Assembly (NCBI GenBank): GCA_041394845.1
Contig: JAWKHL010000007.1
Span: forward strand, 186,001 to 250,000
Direction of reading: 5' to 3'
DNA from: JAHCHG01 sp041394845
GTDB lineage: Bacteria; Acidobacteriota; Blastocatellia; Pyrinomonadales; Pyrinomonadaceae
Length of the DNA stretch: 64,000 bases
Both the position numbers and the translations under genes were made by a program. Shown here in pieces: positions 54,278 to 60,930 of this stretch. The notes beneath the pieces are model-generated. The model made no database searches and was not told the DNA's origin. It saw only the letters and a list, made by a program, of their open reading frames with translations. Numbering within the stretch: the first letter of the stretch is position 1; each line of letters begins with the position of its first letter.

Positions 54278-55204
54278 ATGACAAACACGAATTTGAAGCA
54301 ACTTTTAACCAGCGCGAAAACTTTGATTTTAACCGCGGGTCTGGCCCTGACCGTTCTGACCGGAGCGGCCTTTGCCGACAACATCAATCTCGACATGCAG
54401 GGCTCGACCGCCACCGTTCCCAAGGGCAATACCGTCGACCGCAACATCTACGGCGTCCCGGCGGGCATTCCCGGAACCCTGAAACTGAAGATGAAATGGC
54501 ACGCCGTCAACATCATCCCCAACACTTTCAACACCCTGAAGATTCAGGTTCTGCACGGCAGCACGGTTTTGAAAACGACCAACTGCTACTCGATCCACTC
54601 GAACAAATCCCCGAAATGCGACTTTTCAATGAGCGTCAGCCAAACCGAAGCCAACAAAGCGGGAACCTGGAAATTGCGGATCACCAACAACAGCAATTTC
54701 GAAGTAACCGAGTTCAACATCGAAAAAGGCAATGACATCAACCCGTTCGTCCCGAGTTTCAAGAGCGTTTACACGCCGAACTGCCCGAGCACGGTCAATC
54801 TCGACATGGAAGGAACGACCCTGACGCTGACCAAGGGATCGACTCAGGATCGCAAAATCTACGGCATCGGTCATGCGGCCGGGGTTCTGCATCTGAAAGC
54901 CAAATGGCACGCCGTCAACATCCTGCCGACCTACAACATGCTCAAGGTCGAACTGATCAAACCGAACGGACAGGTGGTCAAATCGGGCAATTACTATTCG
55001 ATCCACTCGAACAAGTCCCCGAAACTAGATTACACCTACAACATCAGCGCGGCCGACGCGGCTCTGTCGGGCAACTGGAAACTGCGGATCACCAACAACA
55101 GCAATTTCGAGGTAACGGGCTTTAACATCGAAAAAGAAGCCGGTGAGATCAACCCGCTGGTTCCCAACTTCTTTAGTTCCTACAAAGCGAACTGCAGCTT
55201 TTAA
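54278..55204 (+). CDS. secreted two-domain beta-sandwich protein, paralog 1
   Basis: A 308-residue protein with a signal peptide (about 1-32, ending AFA). Two homologous domains of about 135 residues follow. Each begins with an NLDM(Q/E)G(S/T)T strand and continues with VPKGNTVDRNIYG or a variant, KWHAVNI(I/L)P, YSIHSNKSPK and WKLRITNNSNFEVT. The fold is probably a PPC/jelly-roll-type sandwich, as in secreted carbohydrate- or protease-associated domains. No catalytic residues stand out. TTAGGAG is at proper distance from ATG 54278. It is followed by a near-copy at 55469 that includes the promoter, and both should be driven by the ECF-like motif. Confidence 0.75.
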   Translation: MTNTNLKQLLTSAKTLILTAGLALTVLTGAAFADNINLDMQGSTATVPKGNTVDRNIYGVPAGIPGTLKLKMKWHAVNIIPNTFNTLKIQVLHGSTVLKTTNCYSIHSNKSPKCDFSMSVSQTEANKAGTWKLRITNNSNFEVTEFNIEKGNDINPFVPSFKSVYTPNCPSTVNLDMEGTTLTLTKGSTQDRKIYGIGHAAGVLHLKAKWHAVNILPTYNMLKVELIKPNGQVVKSGNYYSIHSNKSPKLDYTYNISAADAALSGNWKLRITNNSNFEVTGFNIEKEAGEINPLVPNFFSSYKANCSF

Positions 55205-55317
55205 CCAACCGGCTGTTGACGGTTAGGTGGAAATGGTTAATCGCGGCGATGCTCTCTTTACTAAGGGAGCATCGCCTTTATCTCGCCCCGTAAATCCCTC
55301 TTTTTCCCGGCCCCGCC

Positions 55318-55356
55318 ATCCGCAATCCAAGATCCAAAATCCCAAACCCAAAATAA
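55318..55356. repeat. TTTYGGA-family heptamer array before promoter copy 4
   Basis: Five units in complementary orientation (AATCCAA, GATCCAA, AATCCCA, AACCCAA, AAT) end a few bases before the CGACACA element. The corresponding left partner seen at 54055 is not found here. Confidence 0.75.
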
Positions 55357-55359
55357 AAA

Positions 55360-55385
55360 CGACACATTTTCGCTCCGTTTGCCAG
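55360..55385 (+). promoter_or_regulatory. ECF-type promoter motif, copy 4
   Basis: CGACACA, 14 bases (TTTTCGCTCCGTTT), GCCAG, then TAATAAGTGAAAG. It lies 83 bases before the second beta-sandwich paralog. The resemblance to copy 3 in spacer and position reflects the tandem duplication. Confidence 0.65.
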
Positions 55386-55468
55386 TAATAAGTGAAAGCG
55401 AACTTGAGAGTCCTTTCGAGCGAGGATTTTCAAAAGGTAAATCAACTGACAATTTTAGGAGAAAAATA

Positions 55469-56395
55469 ATGACAAACACGAAATCAAACCAATTTTTAAC
55501 CAGCGCGAAAACTTTAGTCGTAACCATAGCCATGATCCTGACGGTTTTGACCGGGGCGGCTCTGGCCGACAACATCAATCTCGATATGCAGGGCTCGACC
55601 GCTACCGTTCCCAAAGGCAATACCGTCGACCGCAACATCTACGGCCTTCCGACGGGCATTCCCGGAACCCTGAAACTGAAGATGAAATGGCACGCCGTCA
55701 ACATCATCCCCAACACCTTTAACCGGTTGAAGATTCAGGTTCTGCACGGCAGCACGGTTTTGAAAACGACCAACTGCTACTCGCTTCATTCGAACAAATC
55801 CCCGAAATGCAATTTCACGATGAGCGTCAGCCAAACCGAAGCCAACAAAGCGGGAACCTGGAAACTGCGGATCACCAACAACAGCAATTTCGAAGTAACC
55901 GAGTTCAACATCGAAAAAGGCAATGACATCAACCCGTTCGTCCCGAGTTTCAAGAGCATTTACACGCCGAACTGCCCGAGCACGGTCAATCTCGACATGG
56001 AAGGAACGACCCTGACGCTGACCAAGGGATCGACCCAATATCGCAAGATCTACGGCATCGGCAAATCGGCCGGGGTTCTGCGTCTGAAAGCCAAATGGCA
56101 CGCCGTCAACATCCTGCCGACTTACAACAAACTGACCGTTCAACTGATCAAACCGAACGGGCAGATCGCCAAATCGGGCAGTTATTATTCGATCCATTCG
56201 AACAAGTCTCCGAAACTCAACTACACCTACAACATCAGCGCATCGGATGCCGCTTTGCCGGGCAACTGGAAGCTGAAGATCACCAACAACAGCAATTTCG
56301 AGGTAACGGGCTTTAACATCGAAAAGGAAAGCGGCGAGATCAACCCGCTGGTTCCCAACTTCTTCAGTTCTTACAAAGCAAACTGCAGTTTCTAA
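55469..56395 (+). CDS. secreted two-domain beta-sandwich protein, paralog 2
   Basis: A 308-residue near-copy of the preceding gene, with the same length, signal peptide and domain layout. Long stretches of DNA are nearly identical over both domains, mostly with silent or conservative changes (for instance TFNRLKIQVLHG here, TFNTLKIQVLHG there). The two genes therefore result from a recent tandem duplication of about 1.2 kb that included the promoter region. Keeping two copies suggests a dosage need or that the product is strongly induced. AGGAG lies eight bases upstream of ATG 55469. A strong hairpin at 56405 ends the unit. Confidence 0.75.
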   Translation: MTNTKSNQFLTSAKTLVVTIAMILTVLTGAALADNINLDMQGSTATVPKGNTVDRNIYGLPTGIPGTLKLKMKWHAVNIIPNTFNRLKIQVLHGSTVLKTTNCYSLHSNKSPKCNFTMSVSQTEANKAGTWKLRITNNSNFEVTEFNIEKGNDINPFVPSFKSIYTPNCPSTVNLDMEGTTLTLTKGSTQYRKIYGIGKSAGVLRLKAKWHAVNILPTYNKLTVQLIKPNGQIAKSGSYYSIHSNKSPKLNYTYNISASDAALPGNWKLKITNNSNFEVTGFNIEKESGEINPLVPNFFSSYKANCSF

Positions 56396-56404
56396 AGGCG
56401 AAAA

Positions 56405-56434
56405 GAAAGGCGAAGCCCGCGGGCTTCGCCTTTC
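56405..56434. terminator. perfect 30-base palindrome terminator
   Basis: GAAAGGCGAAGCCCG and its exact complement, with no spacer. It lies ten bases after the second beta-sandwich gene. Its stem is very GC-rich, with AAA/TTT ends, and it probably separates this gene from the barrel gene. Confidence 0.8.
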
Positions 56435-56519
56435 AACTGTTGACAACGGGCGGGATTAAACAAAAAAACGGCACGGGCCGGGATTAAAAAACGGATTTCG
56501 GATCGGGAGAGAAAAGGCA

Positions 56520-58691
56520 ATGAAGGCAAAGCAGTTTACAATCATCACCTGCGCGGCGGTTCTTTTGGGGGTCTGGGCGATGAAGAGTTTGACGGTTCGG
56601 GCGAAGGCGGACGCCGAACCGATCGTCGTTACCGCCGGTTTTGCGGAGCGCGAGGTCGCTCCCGATGAGGCGATCGAACTGAGGCTGAGCCGCCCTCTGA
56701 CGGCTGAAGACGGACGGATCGGAATGTTCATCGGAGCCACCGACATCACCTCCCTGCTCGGAGTTGACGGGCAGAATTTGAGTTACACTCCTCAATTTTT
56801 CCCCTTTCCCGAAGGCGAAAATAAAGTGGCGGTCTATCTGATCGGAGCGGGCGGCGAATGGAAATTGCTGGCCGAGTTTTCGCTTAAGGTAAAGACAGGC
56901 GTTTCGGCGGAAAGCGGGACGGAAACGGAAGATTCGAACGAAGCCGAAGCGGTCGCGGAAAGCGGAGAGGAATCAATGGAGTTCACGCCAAACGTGTCGT
57001 TGAACATCAAGTCTCAGAATCAGATCTTGAGTTTTCCTTCTGATGCCGCTCCCCAACGCAATCCTTTTACCGATCTCGGCGGTCAGGGCAATTTTCTTTT
57101 CAAGATCGCCCGTCGCCGTTGGACCTTCAGCAATCAATTCGATTTCGCCGGTTCATCCTTTCAACAGGAGGCTTTGCGGTTCGGAGAGCTTCAAGATCGG
57201 GCTCCGAGGATCGATCTGTCGAGCTATCTGATCGAACTCTCCAGAGGCCGCTTCAAACTCAACCTCGGCCACATCTCCTTCGGCTCCAACCGCCATCTGA
57301 TCAACTCCTTTTCCAGCCGCGGCATCACTTTGACCCTTCCCATCGGCCGCCAGAACGAGTTCTCCCTGCTCGCCGCCAACGGCTCTTCGATCGTCGGTTA
57401 CGACAACTTCATCGGTCTTTCGCGTCGTAAACACTCCGTCATCAGCGCCTCCTTCGCCCGCGAGTTCTTCAAAGAACGCCCCGGTGGACTCAGATTGGAA
57501 CTCTCGGTCATGCGCGGTTCTCTGTTGCCCCTGTCGGATTTCAATCAGGGTGAGATCAATGATGCCGAAAAGTCCATCGGCTTCGGTTTCAGGGTTCTCG
57601 GCAGCGATAAGAAGAACCGCCTGCGCTACGAAGCCGGTTTCACCCGCAGCCGTTTCACCAACCCATCGGACCCGAACCTCGATCAGAACCTCGATCTGAC
57701 CGAGATCCGTCCCGTTTCAAAAAACGCCCGCTACGCCGAGATCAGCTTCGATCTCCTCCAGGGGCTGAAACTCTGGCGTGAGAAGAAACTCCGTCTGACC
57801 GGCACCTTTCGCCACGAGGAGATCGAGCCGTTGTTTCGCAGTATCGGAGCCTCGACTCAGGCCGACCGCCGTCAGTTTCAAATGGAAGTCTCGGGCAACT
57901 TCGGAGAGTTGAACTTCGCTTACGGCAACCTCAGGGATCACGACAATCTCGCCAACATCGCTTCGATCCTCAAGACCTTCAACCGGCGCAACAACTTTAT
58001 CATCGGGTTGCCGGTGGGTTCATTCTTTACTCCCGACAAACCCATCCGATGGCTTCCGACGCTCTCCTACACCTTCGATCAGACCCATCAGTTCGGAGCC
58101 TTTCTCCCCGTCAACGGAGAGTTCAGCGATCCGTCTCAGGTGCCGGATCAGCAGAGCATCAATCAACTCGTCGGTGCCCAATGGCAGATCTCCGACCGAT
58201 TCAACATCTCCTACACCTACAATCGGACCTTTCAGGACAATCGTCAGATAGGACGCGAGGAGGCCGATTTCTCATCCTCGTCCAACACTCTGACCCTCAG
58301 TTTCAAACCCTCGCAGGATCTCGATCTCGACTTTGATCTCTCGAGAGAGAGTCAGAAGAGTTTCGAAGCCCTGAGAATTGATCGGACATTCCGATTGGGA
58401 ACGAGAGCCTCGTGGAGGACTCCTTTTCTCAAGAACTCCAACCTGAGCGGAGGATTCTCGGTAACTCTGGCCGGAGACACCAACAACTTCAACGATTCGC
58501 GCAACGCCGAGATGGATGCTCAATGGAGTTATTCGTTCAGTTTCGGTCGGAAGAAATTCAAAAAAGTGTCGGGACAGTTCTTCATCCGCTATGCCAACCG
58601 TTACGGAGACACGATCGATCGTCAGTTTCTGCTCAACAGTTTCAACAAGGCTCAGACCTTCAATGCCGGTCTGACCTTCAACTTCTTCTAG
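56520..58691 (+). CDS. predicted outer-membrane beta-barrel protein
   Basis: A 723-residue protein. An N-terminal hydrophobic segment (about 5-22) serves as signal or anchor. A small Ig-like domain follows (about 33-125: IVVTAGFAEREVAPDEAIEL to EFSLKVKT), then an acidic linker (125-155). Residues about 180-723 are alternating beta-strands rich in Phe, Arg and Ser, of the type FNISYTYNRTFQDN and LDLDFDLSRES. The chain ends AGLTFNFF with a terminal Phe, as in outer-membrane barrels. I do not recognise a named family; a barrel of about 20 or more strands is implied. An AGAAAAGG purine run precedes the ATG. Codon use changes in the latter half (more TC-ending codons), a possible sign of separate origin. 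Confidence 0.7.
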   Translation: MKAKQFTIITCAAVLLGVWAMKSLTVRAKADAEPIVVTAGFAEREVAPDEAIELRLSRPLTAEDGRIGMFIGATDITSLLGVDGQNLSYTPQFFPFPEGENKVAVYLIGAGGEWKLLAEFSLKVKTGVSAESGTETEDSNEAEAVAESGEESMEFTPNVSLNIKSQNQILSFPSDAAPQRNPFTDLGGQGNFLFKIARRRWTFSNQFDFAGSSFQQEALRFGELQDRAPRIDLSSYLIELSRGRFKLNLGHISFGSNRHLINSFSSRGITLTLPIGRQNEFSLLAANGSSIVGYDNFIGLSRRKHSVISASFAREFFKERPGGLRLELSVMRGSLLPLSDFNQGEINDAEKSIGFGFRVLGSDKKNRLRYEAGFTRSRFTNPSDPNLDQNLDLTEIRPVSKNARYAEISFDLLQGLKLWREKKLRLTGTFRHEEIEPLFRSIGASTQADRRQFQMEVSGNFGELNFAYGNLRDHDNLANIASILKTFNRRNNFIIGLPVGSFFTPDKPIRWLPTLSYTFDQTHQFGAFLPVNGEFSDPSQVPDQQSINQLVGAQWQISDRFNISYTYNRTFQDNRQIGREEADFSSSSNTLTLSFKPSQDLDLDFDLSRESQKSFEALRIDRTFRLGTRASWRTPFLKNSNLSGGFSVTLAGDTNNFNDSRNAEMDAQWSYSFSFGRKKFKKVSGQFFIRYANRYGDTIDRQFLLNSFNKAQTFNAGLTFNFF

Positions 58692-58850
58692 GGACAGCAG
58701 AGTGAGACAGAGACACAGAGACACACACAGAGAAAGGGACACTGAGCAAGAGAAAGGGACAGAGAGAGACAGACAGAGAAAGGGACACTGAGCAAGAGAG
58801 AGCAAGAAAAAGAGCAAGAGCAAGAGTTATGAGTTATGAGTTGTGAAGGA
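58692..58850. repeat. purine-rich low-complexity tract with direct repeats
   Basis: A 160-base run of AGAGACA/GAGCAAGA units. One 22-base block (AGAGAAAGGGACACTGAGCA and two more bases) occurs twice, near 58730 and 58775. It ends in three GAGTTAT-type heptamers at about 58825-58845. It lies between the barrel gene and the secreted-protein gene and has no coding sense on either strand. Confidence 0.75.
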
Positions 58851-58858
58851 GAGAGAAG

Positions 58859-60148
58859 ATGATGAACAGATTAGTTTTGTTGAACGGATGGCAAAAGATG
58901 ATGAACAGATTATTTCTAATGATGGCGTTAAGTTTGGTTTTGGTTGGAATGGCAACGGCTCAGATCAGGGTCAATCCGACCGGGGTCAATGTCAATTCTC
59001 AGAATCCGACGACCGTCTTTCTGACCTTCGGTCCCGTTCCCCCCGGATACTCTGCGGCCGAAGCCATCTGGTGCGGAGAACTGACTCCGGCTCCTCCTCC
59101 CTCGCTCGGCAATCAATGTTTGGCGGGAACCGTTTACGGCTCACTCCCGGCTCGCTACAACCGTTCGACCTCAAGCGGCAATCAGGGGTTCACTGACATC
59201 ATGGCCATCCCGTCGGCCGTCGTCAGAAGAGCTTATCAGGCGGCGGTCGGAGGATCGAGCGCCGGATTCTTCTACGTCAGAAGGTTCGTCTCAACAAACG
59301 GAGACCCGGATCAGTTTGTGGCCGTAACCTGCCGGATGACCGGAGGAGGAGCGAGAGTTCCGTTTGCTCTGACCGATGTTTCGATCAAGACATCGGAGGA
59401 GAAACCGATCCTGTTTATCAGATCGGGAGAGGAGTTTCCGGAGGTTGTGGCCGAGATCCGATACAACGGAACGGGGCGCTTGAAGGGAAGATGGGAGATC
59501 GTCCAGCCGGGAGAAGAGCCGCCGGAAGAGAGGGACTTGTTGACGGAAGCGACGTTGCCGGTTGAAGAGAGAGGGACGCAGAAGAGGTATCGGGAGGTGG
59601 GCAGGTTCAATCATTTTCTGCCACCGGTGGGAAAGTTTCGATTAAAACTTGAGCTGAAGGATCGGGTGCCGACCTTGGCCGAAGGAGGGTATCAGTTGTT
59701 ATTGAGGATCGAGGCGAGCGATGACAAGGAATCGGATTCGAATCTACAGGTGTTGGGAGTGGGAACGGGAACCGTCCACAGCGGAGCGGTGGCATCATTC
59801 CCGATGCCCTCCCTTAAATTCTTCGTTACCGGAAAAGATGCCGGAGCCGTCTGGGCCGATACGGCGCAGGTTCTCCCGCAAAAGGACCTGACGGTCGATA
59901 AGGATCAACCCCTCGTTTTCAGCTGGCGCGCGATGGAACGGGCGGCCGCCTACCGGCTGGAGGTTCTGGATGAGGCGGAAAACCCGCTGATCTCCGCCAT
60001 TCTCATCGCCCCGGTAACCAGTTACCGCGCTCCGTCCTGGTTCTGGACCCGTTTCGGCGGGAAAAAGGCCGTCTGGCGAATCATCGCCCTCGATCAAGCC
60101 GGTCAAACGATCGGCCAGACGGAAAAGAGGCAGATCGTGACGAAGTGA
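58859..60148 (+). CDS. secreted protein of unknown function
   Basis: A 429-residue exported protein. The start region is duplicated: GATGATGAACAGATTA occurs at 58858 and again at 58897, giving MMNRLVLLNGWQK followed by MMNRLFLMMALSLVL. The first ATG has the better ribosome binding site (AAGGAGAG), the second begins directly at the signal peptide (ends ATAQ). The mature N-terminal half (RVNPTGVNVNSQNPTTVFLT, then a Cys pair) looks like a beta-sandwich. The C-terminal half contains an FnIII-like segment (PLVFSWRAMERAAAYRLEVL to VWRIIALDQAGQTIG). It probably works with the barrel encoded upstream. Codon use shifts at about 59790, with many GGA/AGA codons before this point and few after it, as if two sources had been joined. 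Confidence 0.65.
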   Translation: MMNRLVLLNGWQKMMNRLFLMMALSLVLVGMATAQIRVNPTGVNVNSQNPTTVFLTFGPVPPGYSAAEAIWCGELTPAPPPSLGNQCLAGTVYGSLPARYNRSTSSGNQGFTDIMAIPSAVVRRAYQAAVGGSSAGFFYVRRFVSTNGDPDQFVAVTCRMTGGGARVPFALTDVSIKTSEEKPILFIRSGEEFPEVVAEIRYNGTGRLKGRWEIVQPGEEPPEERDLLTEATLPVEERGTQKRYREVGRFNHFLPPVGKFRLKLELKDRVPTLAEGGYQLLLRIEASDDKESDSNLQVLGVGTGTVHSGAVASFPMPSLKFFVTGKDAGAVWADTAQVLPQKDLTVDKDQPLVFSWRAMERAAAYRLEVLDEAENPLISAILIAPVTSYRAPSWFWTRFGGKKAVWRIIALDQAGQTIGQTEKRQIVTK

Positions 60149-60152
60149 GATT

Positions 60153-60240
60153 AAATTTTGGATTTTAGATTGCCGATTTTGGATTTTGATTTAGCAGGAA
60201 TCTCCCCAATCCGAAATCCAAAATCTAAAATCCAAAACAA
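60153..60240. repeat. inverted pair of TTTTGGA heptamer arrays
   Basis: The left array (60155-60190) and the right array (60208-60237) are complementary. The right one ends just before promoter motif copy 5, the same layout as at 54053-54162. Confidence 0.8.
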
Positions 60241-60243
60241 AAA

Positions 60244-60269
60244 CGACACATTTTTGCCCTTTTTACCAG
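60244..60269 (+). promoter_or_regulatory. ECF-type promoter motif, copy 5
   Basis: CGACACA, 14 bases (TTTTTGCCCTTTTT), ACCAG, then TTATAAGTGAGGGG, which agrees in 13 of 14 positions with the sequence after copy 2. It lies 96 bases before the small helical-protein gene. Confidence 0.65.
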
Positions 60270-60365
60270 TTATAAGTGAGGGGCGGATTTGAAAGGCCCG
60301 GAATTTCCGGGTTTTTTCGTTTTCGCCGGTAACTGGAATTTTTATTTTTTTTGAGGAGAAAGAAA

Positions 60366-60866
60366 ATGGGATTAATCGAATGGGGAAAGATGTTTGTTGC
60401 TACGTGCTCGGCCAATGCTGATCTGGAAGATCTGAAAAAATCAGTCGAAAGAGGTCAGGAGGTGATCGAAGCGGCCAAGATTTCGAGCGCGTTTTTGGAC
60501 AAATTCGGACAGACAAGCAAAAAACTGGAAGAGGCCGGCAAAGCTCTGGATAAAGTTTCCAAAGGGCTCGGCAAGATCGAAACCGGTTGCAAGGACATCG
60601 CGGCTCTGATGAAGATTCACGAAGCAATCAGTGTCCTCAATGACGACAAGGTGATTTACGAAGATCCGGAAAAAGCGGCCAAAGCCTTCGGCAGCCTGTT
60701 CGTCGGTTTCGGCACTCTGGCCAAGCATCTGCCGCCTCCGGCCAACGAATACGCGGCCATCCTGCTCGGCTGCGGAAACTTCTTCGCCGACGTCTCGCGC
60801 GGCACGGTCCCGCAAATGAGAAAAAACTGGATCGAACTCGAAAGGCAGGGAGCCTTTGATCATTGA
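60366..60866 (+). CDS. small helical protein of unknown function
   Basis: A 166-residue protein without signal peptide. Residues 18-75 form an amphipathic, probably coiled-coil helix pair (LEDLKKSVERGQEVIEAAKI and KKLEEAGKALDKVSKGLGKI). A more hydrophobic second half follows (AFGSLFVGFGTLAKHL, PPANEYAAILLGCGNFFADV). The overall shape recalls pore-forming or membrane-associating helical proteins, but I cannot name a family. It carries the last copy of the CGACACA-N14-NYCAG motif, so it belongs to the predicted regulon although its neighbour downstream is on the other strand. AGGAGA lies seven bases before ATG 60366. Confidence 0.65.
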   Translation: MGLIEWGKMFVATCSANADLEDLKKSVERGQEVIEAAKISSAFLDKFGQTSKKLEEAGKALDKVSKGLGKIETGCKDIAALMKIHEAISVLNDDKVIYEDPEKAAKAFGSLFVGFGTLAKHLPPPANEYAAILLGCGNFFADVSRGTVPQMRKNWIELERQGAFDH

Positions 60867-60930
60867 TTGCGGATTTGGGATTGCGGATTTCGGATTTATT
60901 TCAATCCGAAATCCGCAATCCCAAATCAAA
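60867..60930. repeat. heptamer hairpin between convergent genes
   Basis: Units GATTGCG, GATTTGG, GATTGCG, GATTTCG, GATTT are followed after a 5-base turn by the exact complement. The pair forms a stem of about 28 bases between the helical-protein gene and the minus-strand radical SAM gene and overlaps the latter's stop codon. Confidence 0.85.

Noticed and set aside
56446..56475. TTGACA upstream of the barrel gene as a promoter.
   Set aside because: No -10-like hexamer follows at 16-19 bases.
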